DNA of 27,263 nucleotides. Source: CAZIPZ01 sp964541075 (GTDB lineage: Bacteria; Acidobacteriota; Terriglobia; 20CM-2-55-15). Under the pieces are notes generated by a model. The model was given only the letters and a program-made list of their open reading frames with translations, was not told the origin of the DNA and searched no databases. Positions 1 through 7,785 of this stretch are shown one piece after another. The position numbers and the translations under genes were made by a program. The DNA is taken from the NCBI GenBank assembly GCA_964541075.1, contig CAZIPZ010000023.1, forward strand, positions 1 to 27,263, in the 5' to 3' direction. How positions within the stretch are numbered: the first letter of the stretch is position 1; every line of letters begins with the position of its first letter.

Positions 1-52
1 CGAAGGCGGCCGCACCGTCGGCGCCGGCACTGTCACCGACATTATTCAATAA
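1..52 (+). CDS. tuf: Elongation factor Tu, C-terminal end (first copy, partial)
   Basis: Only the last 16 codons and the TAA stop are in the window; they read EGGRTVGAGTVTDIIQ, the usual end of EF-Tu domain 3. EF-Tu is the cytoplasmic GTPase that brings aminoacyl-tRNA to the ribosome. The stretch 1-55 is base-for-base identical to 16490-16544, the end of the complete tuf gene in this window, including three bases past the stop. The genome therefore carries two tuf copies, as many bacteria do, one ahead of the secE-nusG cluster and one in the str cluster. The 5' part lies outside the window. Confidence 0.95.
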   Translation, partial: EGGRTVGAGTVTDIIQ

Positions 53-74
53 GGAGAAAGCCGGAAGGATATTC

Positions 75-95
75 AGGCAGTTCCCGAAACTGCTT
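75..95 (+). promoter_or_regulatory. Small hairpin between tuf and rpmG
   Basis: GCAGTT at 77-82 pairs with AACTGC at 88-93 around a five-base loop, and a further A-T and G-T pair extend it to about eight base pairs. No run of T follows, so it does not look like an intrinsic terminator. It may be a processing site or may shape translation of rpmG just downstream. Function is inferred only. Confidence 0.35.
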
Positions 96-115
96 CCTTA
101 ATGGCTCTTTGTTGT

Positions 116-265
116 ATGCGCGAAATCATCACGATGCAGTGCACGGACTGCAAAGAACGCAATTACTCGACGACCAAAAACAAAAAGAAGACGACAGAGC
201 GTTTGGAGAGAAAGAAATTTTGCCCCCGGTGCCGGCATCACACCGCTCACCGCGAGACGAAATAG
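116..265 (+). CDS. rpmG: 50S ribosomal protein L33 (bL33), zinc-binding type
   Basis: A 49-residue protein beginning MREIITMQC and ending HRETK. It has C9-x2-C12 and C36-x2-C39, the zinc-ribbon pattern of the C+ form of L33, together with the family's STTKNKK segment. L33 sits near the E-site of the large subunit. It lies between tuf and tRNA-Trp, its normal place in many bacteria. An in-frame ATG at 101 would add five residues (MALCC) that do not resemble the family, so 116 is preferred. Neither start has a clear Shine-Dalgarno sequence. Confidence 0.93.
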   Translation: MREIITMQCTDCKERNYSTTKNKKKTTERLERKKFCPRCRHHTAHRETK

Positions 266-272
266 ATTCAAT

Positions 273-290
273 TTGATAGAATTTTTTAAA
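273..290 (+). promoter_or_regulatory. Candidate extended -10 promoter for tRNA-Trp
   Basis: TAGAAT at 277-282 matches five of six bases of the bacterial -10 consensus. It is preceded by TG and one base (274-276), the extended -10 pattern. The -35 position (about 254-259) is poor. Transcription would start near 288-290, about 20 bases before the tRNA, giving tRNA-Trp, secE and nusG a promoter independent of tuf. This is a pattern match only. Confidence 0.3.
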
Positions 291-308
291 GGTCAACTAT
301 CCAAGTGC

Positions 309-385
309 AGGCCAGTAGCTCTAACTGGCAGAGCGCCGGTCTCCAAAACCGGATGTTGGGGGTTCGAATCCCTCCTGGCCTGCCA
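309..385 (+). tRNA. trpT: tRNA-Trp (anticodon CCA)
   Basis: A full cloverleaf can be drawn. The acceptor AGGCCAG (309-315) pairs with CTGGCCT (375-381). The D stem GCTC (318-321) pairs with GAGC (331-334). The anticodon stem CCGGT (336-340) pairs with ACCGG (348-352), with anticodon CCA at 343-345. The T stem GGGGG (358-362) pairs with CCCTC (370-374) around TTCGAAT. The discriminator is G382 and the 3' CCA (383-385) is encoded. Tryptophan tRNA reads UGG. It lies eight bases before secE, so the two are probably on one transcript and separated by tRNA 3' processing. Confidence 0.98.
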
Positions 386-393
386 CATTTATC

Positions 394-630
394 ATGAGTC
401 CTGCAGATAAACTAAAAGATTGGGCGCAGCGCAGCAAACAGTTTTACTCCGATGTTCGGAGTGAAATGAAAAAAGTGTCCTGGCCCGGAAAACAGGAAGT
501 GATTGGCACGACAGTAGTCGTGGTGGTCGCCGTCTTCTTTTTTGGCTTCTACCTGGGCCTCGTCGACTATCTCTTGTCCCTGGGATTGAATAGGGTTCTC
601 ACCTATTTCAGCGGGACTGGAGGCACATAA
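394..630 (+). CDS. secE: Preprotein translocase subunit SecE
   Basis: 78 residues with one C-terminal membrane span, about residues 37-62 (IGTTVVVVVAVFFFGFYLGL region), preceded by the amphipathic FYSDVRSEMKKVSWPGKQEV segment typical of the short single-span SecE. SecE clamps the SecY channel in the inner membrane. The ATG lies eight bases after the CCA end of tRNA-Trp, so a normal ribosome-binding site would have to lie inside the tRNA, and none is seen. Translation of this gene is therefore expected to be SD-independent or to use a processed leader. It is followed four bases later by nusG, a classic pair. Confidence 0.96.
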   Translation: MSPADKLKDWAQRSKQFYSDVRSEMKKVSWPGKQEVIGTTVVVVVAVFFFGFYLGLVDYLLSLGLNRVLTYFSGTGGT

Positions 631-634
631 GTTC

Positions 635-1183
635 GTGTCAAAGCTTTGGTACATCATTCATACGTATTCCGGATTTGAACGTAAGGTTGCGGAAAGTCTT
701 CGCAGCCGGGTGAAGGCTTTCAATCTGGAAGATGAGATTCACAATGTGCTTATCCCCACCGAGGAGGTCGTAGAAGTCCGAGGCGGCAAACGCGTTGTTT
801 CACAAAAAATGTTTTATCCCGGATACGTCCTGGTCGAAATGCAGACCACCGAGAAGGGCGGTCCGAGTGACAAAGCGTGGCACGTGGTCAAGAATACGCC
901 CCGCGTGACGGGCTTCGTCGGGTCGGGACAGAACCCAACGCCGCTCAGTGAAGAAGAGGTGCAGCAAATTGTTTACAGGGTTTCAACGGCGGCGGACAAG
1001 CCCAAACCCAAGCTGACCTTCGAGAAGGGTGAGACGGTTAAGATCATTGATGGTCCGTTCACGACGTTCACTGGCATCGTCGATGAGGTCAACACGGATC
1101 GGAGCACGTTAAAAGTAATGGTGACGATTTTCGGCCGTTCGACTCCGGTTGAACTCGACTTTCTTCAAGTGGAGAAAACATAG
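635..1183 (+). CDS. nusG: Transcription termination/antitermination factor NusG
   Basis: 182 residues. The N-terminal NGN domain runs from about residues 3-118 (LWYIIHTYSGFERKVAESL, FYPGYVLVEM, TPRVTGFVG). The C-terminal KOW domain runs from about 128-180 (FEKGETVKIIDGPF, FTGIVDEVN). NusG binds RNA polymerase at the clamp and links it to Rho or to ribosomal protein S10. The start is GTG at 635, giving MSKLWYIIHTYSG, which fits the family; GGAGG at 619-623 is a plausible ribosome-binding site. Length and gene order are normal. Confidence 0.97.
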   Translation: MSKLWYIIHTYSGFERKVAESLRSRVKAFNLEDEIHNVLIPTEEVVEVRGGKRVVSQKMFYPGYVLVEMQTTEKGGPSDKAWHVVKNTPRVTGFVGSGQNPTPLSEEEVQQIVYRVSTAADKPKPKLTFEKGETVKIIDGPFTTFTGIVDEVNTDRSTLKVMVTIFGRSTPVELDFLQVEKT

Positions 1184-1186
1184 CCA

Positions 1187-1615
1187 ATGGCAAAGAAAGT
1201 AATCGGGCAGGTCAAACTGCAAATTCCCGCGGGCAAAGCGACGCCTGCACCTCCTGTGGGGCCGGCGCTGGGACAGCACGGCGTAAATATCATGGATTTC
1301 TGCAAGGCCTTCAACGCGAAAACGTCGGCTAAGGACCAGGAAGGCTTGATCATTCCCGTCGTCGTCACAATATACGCGGACCGTTCCTATAGTTTTATTA
1401 CCAAAACACCGCCCGCCTCGATCCTATTGAAGCGCGCCGCCAATATCGCGAAGGGATCCGGTGAGCCGAACAAGAATAAAGTGGGGACCGTAACTCAAAA
1501 GCAGGTTGAGGATATTGCGCGTTTAAAAATGCCGGATCTAAACGCGGCCAATCTGGAGTCTGCGGTCCAGACCGTCAAAGGCACAGCGCGAAGCATGGGA
1601 ATTGAGGTCGTTTGA
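1187..1615 (+). CDS. rplK: 50S ribosomal protein L11
   Basis: 142 residues, usual family length. The N-terminal half has the Pro-rich PAGKATPAPPVGPALGQHGV segment (the thiostrepton-binding helix region). The C-terminal half holds the rRNA-binding domain ending in TVKGTARSMGIEVV. L11 binds the GTPase-associated centre of 23S rRNA. GGAG at 1171-1174 precedes the ATG. The end of rplK nearly touches rplA: its stop lies two bases before the chosen rplA ATG, suggesting translational coupling. Confidence 0.98.
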   Translation: MAKKVIGQVKLQIPAGKATPAPPVGPALGQHGVNIMDFCKAFNAKTSAKDQEGLIIPVVVTIYADRSYSFITKTPPASILLKRAANIAKGSGEPNKNKVGTVTQKQVEDIARLKMPDLNAANLESAVQTVKGTARSMGIEVV

Positions 1616-1617
1616 AT

Positions 1618-2313
<696 letters not shown>

Positions 2314-2355
2314 TCCCTCAATCAATGACCGGGGCGATGCCCGCGGAAGTGAATT

Positions 2356-2883
2356 ATGAAACCCAAGAACAAGAAAAAAGAAGAGCTCGACGAACTCCGG
2401 AAGGACCTGAGCGCAGCCAAGAATCTGTTTGTTACTCAATTTCAGGGTATGACTGTGGCCCAGGACACTGAACTTCGTCAGAAAATTCGCGAGACAAAGA
2501 GCAGTTACCGAGTCGTCAAGAACACTCTGGCCAGGAAAGCTGCAGACGGAACTCCCGCGGCAAACGTAACGAAGATGTTCGATGGCTCTACTGCAATTGC
2601 ATACAATGCCGCGGATCCGGTCGCGCTTGCGAAGGTTCTGACCAGCTATGCAAAGACAAATCCACTTTTTGTGTTCAAGGCTGGCGTCGTCGAGGGCCGC
2701 GTCATCAATGTCGCCGACATCGCCAGCATCGCCGCAATGCCGTCCAAAGAAGAGCTCATTGCAAAGCTGCTCTTCCTTATTAATTCGCCTGCGCAGCGAC
2801 TCGCTGTAGCTATGAACGGGGTCGCTCGCAATCTTGCAGTGGTGATCCAACAGGCGATCGAACAGAAAAAATTTCAGGAATAA
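2356..2883 (+). CDS. rplJ: 50S ribosomal protein L10
   Basis: 175 residues. It has the N-terminal rRNA-binding domain (KKKEELDELRKDLSAAKNLF, YRVVKNTLARKAA) and a C-terminal helix (NSPAQRLAVAMNGVARNLAVVIQQAIEQKK) that serves as the platform for L12 dimers. GGAAG at 2344-2348 lies seven bases from the ATG. The gap from rplA is only 42 bases, shorter than the long leader used for L10-L12 feedback in E. coli, so any such control site would need to reach into rplA. Confidence 0.96.
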   Translation: MKPKNKKKEELDELRKDLSAAKNLFVTQFQGMTVAQDTELRQKIRETKSSYRVVKNTLARKAADGTPAANVTKMFDGSTAIAYNAADPVALAKVLTSYAKTNPLFVFKAGVVEGRVINVADIASIAAMPSKEELIAKLLFLINSPAQRLAVAMNGVARNLAVVIQQAIEQKKFQE

Positions 2884-2900
2884 TTGTTTAGGAGAAGGCA

Positions 2901-3287
2901 ATGTCTAAGGTTCAATCCATAATAGATGAAATCAAGGGATTATCACTGCTTGAAGCCTCAGAACTTGTGAAGGGCCTTGAGGAGGCGTTCGGCGTCAGCG
3001 CTGCAGCCGCGACCGTGGCTGTCGCAGCCGGCGCTCCTGCTGGAGGCGGTGCAGCCGCAGCCCCCGCAGAAGAAAAGACAGAATTCAATGTCGTTTTGAC
3101 CGCCGTTGGCGGAAACAAGATCGGTGTTATCAAGGTTGTTCGCGAAATCACCAGCCTGGGGTTGAAAGAGGCGAAGGATCTAGTAGAAGGAGCTCCAAAA
3201 CCGATCAAAGAAGGCGTTCCTAAAGAAGAGGCCGAAAACATTAAGAAAAAGTTCGTCGAGGCCGGCGCAACAGTCGAGATCAAGTAG
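2901..3287 (+). CDS. rplL: 50S ribosomal protein L7/L12
   Basis: 128 residues. The N-terminal dimerisation helices (SIIDEIKGLSLLEASELVKGLEEAFGV) are followed by an Ala/Gly/Pro hinge (about residues 33-57). The globular C-terminal domain contains TEFNVVLTAVGGNKIGVIKVVREITSLGLKEAKDLVE. It is the flexible stalk protein that recruits EF-Tu and EF-G. A strong AGGAG site lies at 2890-2894. It is the last gene before the structured spacer ahead of rpoB. Confidence 0.98.
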   Translation: MSKVQSIIDEIKGLSLLEASELVKGLEEAFGVSAAAATVAVAAGAPAGGGAAAAPAEEKTEFNVVLTAVGGNKIGVIKVVREITSLGLKEAKDLVEGAPKPIKEGVPKEEAENIKKKFVEAGATVEIK

Positions 3288-3299
3288 AGCAGACAACGT

Positions 3300-3384
3300 A
3301 ATTTCGGAGTCCGGGCTCTGGAAATGGCGGCTCCAATCGAAGGCCGCACCATTAAACATAAGGTCTGATCCGGAATCTGAAATT
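3300..3384 (+). promoter_or_regulatory. Large hairpin in the rplL-rpoB spacer
   Basis: The arm at 3300-3314 (AATTTCGGAGTCCGG) pairs with 3370-3384 (CCGGAATCTGAAATT) over 15 positions with one mismatch and one G-T pair. The interior holds a second stem in which GCGGC pairs with GCCGC, flanked by ATG and CAT. No T-run follows, so it is not a simple terminator. In E. coli the equivalent spacer carries an attenuator and an RNase III cleavage site; this long duplex could be an analogue. The arms start with the AATTTCG word seen in other spacers. Confidence 0.6.
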
Positions 3385-3391
3385 TCCCGCT

Positions 3392-3420
3392 GACTCACAG
3401 GGCGTAGTACGTCCGTGGTC
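3392..3420 (+). promoter_or_regulatory. Second hairpin ahead of rpoB, possible attenuator
   Basis: GAC (3392-3394), CAC (3396-3398) and GGGCGT (3400-3405) pair with ACGTCC (3409-3414), GTG (3415-3417) and GTC (3418-3420), with two single-base bulges and a three-base loop, about 12 pairs in all. A T-rich stretch ending in five T (3432-3436) follows about 12 bases later, too far for a textbook intrinsic terminator. The rpoB ribosome-binding site AGGGAG begins at 3437. A role in tuning rpoBC expression relative to rplJL is inferred. Confidence 0.45.
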
Positions 3421-3454
3421 GGCTTATTGTCTTTTTAGGGAGCAATCAAGAAAA

Positions 3455-6400
3455 ATGGCCGAAACCAAAACAACTTCCTCTCGAGAGAGAACGAATTTCT
3501 CAAAAATCCGGACGGCAATTCAGATTCCCAACCTGATCGAGGTCCAGAAGAACTCGTATGAGCGTTTTCTTCAGATGAACATGCTTCCCGAAGAGCGTGA
3601 CGACACGGGCCTTCAGGCGGTGTTCAACTCGGTCTTTCCGATTTCGGATTTTCGCGGCGTATCCACGCTGGAGTTCATCAGCTACTCCATCGGAAACTGG
3701 GAATGCAAATGTGGAAACCTCAAAGGTCTCCATCACCTCCGCAGCACGTGCAAGTCGTGCGGCGCCACAATCGCAACCAATCCGTTTTCCTCCGAGTCGA
3801 CCGTTATGTGTCCCAAATGCGGGACCACGAACAAGAATCAGGTGACGTTCTGCAACAAGTGCGGTGATCCGGTTCAGTTGAACCTAAAATATGACGTCGC
3901 GGAGTGCCAGGAGCGAGGCATGACCTACGCTGCGCCCCTGAAGGTGATTATTCGGCTCACCATCTTTGACAAGGATCCAGATACCGGCGCAAAGACGATT
4001 CGCGACATCAAGGAACAGGAAGTGTATTTCGGCGAAATTCCGTTGATGACCGAGAACGGCACATTCATCATCAACGGGACTGAGCGCGTCATCGTCAGCC
4101 AGCTCCATCGCAGCCCCGGAGTGTTTTTCGAGTCCACGCCGAGCAAGAGTTACTTTTTGGGCAAGATCATTCCTTATCGCGGTTCATGGGTGGAATTCGA
4201 GTACGAAACAGCGAAGAACATTCTCTACGTACGAATCGACCGAAAACGGAAGTTCCTCGCGACAATCTTCTTGCGAGCCCTGGGTCTCAAGAGCGATGAG
4301 GAGATTATCCGAGCCTTCTACAAGACCGACAGGCTGACGATTGACGGCAAAAAGATTTACTGGAATGTTTCGGAGAACGTTATTGGCCTGAAAATCTCCA
4401 AGGACATCACCCACCCGAAAACCAAGGAAACGATTGTTCACGCCGGGAAGAAGATCACAACCTCCGTTTTCAACCACATCAAGCAGGCGAAGGTGGAACG
4501 ATTCGAGGTGATGTTGGAGGACCTGGAGGGGGCGTTTTCTGTCAGCGACATCGTTGATACGAACACCGGCGAGGTCATTGTCGAGACCAACAACGAGCTG
4601 ACGCCGAACATTATTCGTTCGATTATTGATGCGGGCGTCCCGGAAGCGCCCGTGTTCTTTCCAGAACGTGACGATATCGGCATCGTTCTGAGCCAGACTC
4701 TGCGCAAGGACACCATTAAGACAACGCAGGAAGCGCTCATCGAAATCTACAGAAAGCTGCGCCCGGGCGATCCGCCGACGCTTGAGACGGCGACGGCTCT
4801 TTTTGAAGGCATGTTCTTCGATGCGCGAAAGTATGATTTTTCCCGCGTCGGTCGGCTCAAATTCAACATCAAGCTGGATCTTTCGACGCCCCTCGATAAA
4901 CGAATTCTCGAACCCGCCGATTTCTATGCGGTAATCACGTATCTGCTCAAACTTCGAAAGAACATCGGCCAAGTAGACGACATCGACCACCTCGGCAATC
5001 GTCGCGTTCGCGCTGTGGGTGAATTGCTTGAAAACCAGTTCCGAATCGGGCTCGTCCGTATGGAGCGTGCGATCAAAGAGAAGATGTCCGTTTATCAGGA
5101 AATGGTTACGGCGATGCCTCATGACCTGATCAATGCCAAGCCGGTGATCGCAGCCGTTCGTGAATTTTTCGGCTCATCCCAACTTTCGCAGTTTATGGAT
5201 CAAACCAACCCGCTTTCGGAGATCACACATAAGCGGCGGCTTTCGGCTCTGGGTCCTGGTGGACTGTCTCGTGAACGAGCTGGATTCGAAGTGCGCGACG
5301 TTCACCCGACGCACTACGGCCGCATCTGTCCGATTGAGACCCCGGAAGGTCCGAATATCGGATTGATTTCATCCCTCAGTTGCTATGCTCGGATCAATGA
5401 ATTCGGATTCATCGAGAGTCCGTACCGCAAAGTTAAAAACGGTCGAGTGATCGACTACGTCACCGTCATCAGCGCCGGGGATTCAAAGTTCAAGGTCGGC
5501 GATCACGTGGAGCGTGAGGCGGTCGAGGAAGAAAACGAAACGCTCAAGGGTAAGAAGAAAAAACGCGCCGAATATATTCCTCACTCTTTTTATCTTTCCG
5601 CATGGGAAGAAGATAAATATCTGATCGCTCAAGCAAACGTGGAAATGGACAAGGACGGACATTTGACCCATGAATTGGTGAACGTTCGTCAGGCCGGCAA
5701 CTTCGTTTTGAAGCACAGAAACGAAGTGGACTATGTCGACGTTTCGCCAAAGCAGCTGGTTTCCGTCGCTGCTTCGCTTATTCCTTTCCTGGAAAATGAC
5801 GACGCGAACCGCGCATTGATGGGTTCGAACATGCAGCGCCAGGCGGTGCCGCTATTGCGGACAGCTGCTCCACTCGTTGGAACGGGCATGGAAGAAATCA
5901 CCGCTCGTGACTCAGGCGCTGTAGTCGTTTGCCGCAGAAATGGAGTTGTCGATTCGATCGACTCGGAGCGAATCATCGTCCGGGTCGAGGCCGCAGAAGA
6001 CGGACACTTCTCGCGGGAAGTGGGCGCTGATATTTACCAGCTCACCAAGTTCAAACGATCGAACCAGAATACCTGCATCAATCAGAAGCCGATCGTTCGC
6101 AAAGGTGATCGTGTCTCCAAGGGTCAGGTTCTGGCGGATGGACCATGCACAGAAAAAGGGGAGCTCGCTCTCGGCCGGAACGTACTCGTCGCCTTCATGC
6201 CATGGCGTGGCTACAACTTTGAAGACGCGATCTTGGTTTCTGAACGCCTGGTCAAAGATGACTACTACACTTCGATTCACATTGAAGAATTCGAAATCGA
6301 GGCGAGAGACACCAAACTGGGGCCAGAGGAGATCACGCGAGACATTCCGAATGTCAGCGAATCCTTCCTGAAGGATCTCGACGAAGCCGGCATCATCCGC

Positions 6401-7726
6401 ATAGGCGCTTACGTAAAGCCCGGAGATGTTCTCGTTGGAAAGGTCACTCCAAAGGGAGAAACGCAGCTGACCCCCGAGGAAAAACTGCTTCGGGCAATCT
6501 TCGGAGAAAAGGCTGGTGATGTTCGAGATGCATCGCTGATTTGTCCTCCGGGAATCGAAGGCATTGTCGTGGACGTCAAGATCTTCTCCCGAAAGGGGGC
6601 TGAAAAAGACGAGCGGGCAAAATTAATCGAGAACATGGAAATCTCGAGGCTTGAAAAGAACCTGCGGGACGAAATCCGAATCCTCACGGATGAACGCAAT
6701 AAGCGTTTGGTTGGTTTGCTCGAGGGCAAGTCGACCGCTAACGAACTGGTTCATGAGCGCACCGGAAGGAAAATCATCGGGAAGGGTGTGGATATGACGC
6801 CCGACGTGATCGAGAACCTATCGATGCGCGAGTTGTTGAGGCTGAAGTTCAAGGATGGGTCTAATCCCCACGACCAGATTCAAGAAATCGAAGAAATGAC
6901 AACCCGTCAGATCGACGTGCTTCGCAAGATTCATGAAGAACGAATTTCGAAGCTGCGACGAGGGGATGAACTGCCCCCAGGCGTAATCAAATTGGTGAAG
7001 GTTTATGTTGCAATGAAGCGCAAGCTGTCCGTCGGGGACAAGATGGCAGGGCGCCACGGCAATAAAGGAGTGATTGCGCGAATTCTTCCAGAGGAGGACA
7101 TGCCGTATCTTCCCGACGGAACCCCGGTCGAAATCGTACTGAATCCTTTGGGAGTTCCGTCTCGAATGAACGTCGGACAGATTCTCGAAACACACCTTGG
7201 TTGGGCAGCGCATGCCTTAGGAATGCATTTCGCGACACCCGTTTTTGATGGAGCAATGGAAAGTGAAATCAAGGATATGTTGTCGAAAGCCAACCTTCCC
7301 AAGACCGGCAAAACGAGGTTGTACGACGGCATGACGGGACAGCCGTTCGAGCAGGAGGTGACGGTGGGCTATATCTACATGCTCAAGCTGTCGCACCTTG
7401 TGGATGACAAGATTCACGCTCGCTCGATCGGTCCCTACTCTCTGATCACTCAACAGCCGCTCGGCGGTAAAGCGCAGTTCGGCGGCCAGCGATTCGGAGA
7501 AATGGAAGTTTGGGCGCTGGAGGCGTACGGCGCTGCACATATTCTCCAAGAATTGCTCACAGCGAAATCCGACGATGTGTATGGACGAACAAAGATTTAT
7601 GAGGCGATCGTGAAAGGTGAGGCGGCAATGGAGCCGGGTGTGCCGGAGTCTTTCAACGTTCTAATCCGGGAATTGCAGAGCCTCTGTCTTGATGTTGAAC
7701 TTATGAAACGTAAACCCACTGCTTGA
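3455..7726 (+). CDS. rpoB: DNA-directed RNA polymerase subunit beta, with cysteine-rich insert
   Basis: 1423 residues, somewhat longer than E. coli beta (1342). Conserved blocks include the rifampicin region SSQLSQFMDQTNPLSEITHK, with D582, H592 and S597 at the positions of E. coli D516, H526 and S531 (wild type), then GDKMAGRHGNKGV and the C-terminal GGQRFGEMEVWALEAYGAA. Residues about 81-145 are an insert in the protrusion domain, at the position of E. coli residues 76-80, with cysteines 84, 86, 99, 102, 119, 122, 133 and 136. A second, Glu/Lys-rich insert of about 40 residues lies at 670-713. The long insert of E. coli between ETHLG and TPVFDGA is missing. Start ATG at 3455 with AGGGAG at 3437. 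Confidence 0.98.
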   Translation: MAETKTTSSRERTNFSKIRTAIQIPNLIEVQKNSYERFLQMNMLPEERDDTGLQAVFNSVFPISDFRGVSTLEFISYSIGNWECKCGNLKGLHHLRSTCKSCGATIATNPFSSESTVMCPKCGTTNKNQVTFCNKCGDPVQLNLKYDVAECQERGMTYAAPLKVIIRLTIFDKDPDTGAKTIRDIKEQEVYFGEIPLMTENGTFIINGTERVIVSQLHRSPGVFFESTPSKSYFLGKIIPYRGSWVEFEYETAKNILYVRIDRKRKFLATIFLRALGLKSDEEIIRAFYKTDRLTIDGKKIYWNVSENVIGLKISKDITHPKTKETIVHAGKKITTSVFNHIKQAKVERFEVMLEDLEGAFSVSDIVDTNTGEVIVETNNELTPNIIRSIIDAGVPEAPVFFPERDDIGIVLSQTLRKDTIKTTQEALIEIYRKLRPGDPPTLETATALFEGMFFDARKYDFSRVGRLKFNIKLDLSTPLDKRILEPADFYAVITYLLKLRKNIGQVDDIDHLGNRRVRAVGELLENQFRIGLVRMERAIKEKMSVYQEMVTAMPHDLINAKPVIAAVREFFGSSQLSQFMDQTNPLSEITHKRRLSALGPGGLSRERAGFEVRDVHPTHYGRICPIETPEGPNIGLISSLSCYARINEFGFIESPYRKVKNGRVIDYVTVISAGDSKFKVGDHVEREAVEEENETLKGKKKKRAEYIPHSFYLSAWEEDKYLIAQANVEMDKDGHLTHELVNVRQAGNFVLKHRNEVDYVDVSPKQLVSVAASLIPFLENDDANRALMGSNMQRQAVPLLRTAAPLVGTGMEEITARDSGAVVVCRRNGVVDSIDSERIIVRVEAAEDGHFSREVGADIYQLTKFKRSNQNTCINQKPIVRKGDRVSKGQVLADGPCTEKGELALGRNVLVAFMPWRGYNFEDAILVSERLVKDDYYTSIHIEEFEIEARDTKLGPEEITRDIPNVSESFLKDLDEAGIIRIGAYVKPGDVLVGKVTPKGETQLTPEEKLLRAIFGEKAGDVRDASLICPPGIEGIVVDVKIFSRKGAEKDERAKLIENMEISRLEKNLRDEIRILTDERNKRLVGLLEGKSTANELVHERTGRKIIGKGVDMTPDVIENLSMRELLRLKFKDGSNPHDQIQEIEEMTTRQIDVLRKIHEERISKLRRGDELPPGVIKLVKVYVAMKRKLSVGDKMAGRHGNKGVIARILPEEDMPYLPDGTPVEIVLNPLGVPSRMNVGQILETHLGWAAHALGMHFATPVFDGAMESEIKDMLSKANLPKTGKTRLYDGMTGQPFEQEVTVGYIYMLKLSHLVDDKIHARSIGPYSLITQQPLGGKAQFGGQRFGEMEVWALEAYGAAHILQELLTAKSDDVYGRTKIYEAIVKGEAAMEPGVPESFNVLIRELQSLCLDVELMKRKPTA
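3695..3889 (+). other. Double zinc-ribbon-like insert within RpoB
   Basis: Codons 81-145 of rpoB. Module one is C84-x-C86-x12-C99-x2-C102 with W82, E83, G87, K90, H94 and G103. Module two is C119-x2-C122-x10-C133-x2-C136, each pair followed by Gly, an ordinary zinc-ribbon pattern. The E. coli protein has only three residues between the flanking Gly and aromatic residue. Metal binding is inferred from the cysteine spacing. Module one matches the RpoC zinc-binding domain in the same window residue for residue in spacing. Confidence 0.85.
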
Positions 7727-7785
7727 TCTTGGGTCAGCAATCGCACCTGGCTTCCTAAAGAGCATAGGTCAGGGAGGTACTTAAA

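Noticed and set aside
266..288. Possible intrinsic terminator after rpmG (ATTC/GAAT stem followed by six T)
   Set aside because: The stem is only four AT-rich pairs, far too weak; the same bases fit an extended -10 promoter better.
3392..3436. Intrinsic terminator before rpoB
   Set aside because: The hairpin is good, but the T-run is about 12 bases away rather than adjacent; kept only as a possible attenuator.
4184..5122. Antisense open frame of 312 codons opposite rpoB
   Set aside because: Fully inside conserved rpoB coding sequence, with no ribosome-binding site or family resemblance.
5167..5260. Possible rifampicin-resistance change in RpoB
   Set aside because: The key Asp, His and Ser residues (582, 592, 597) are the sensitive type.
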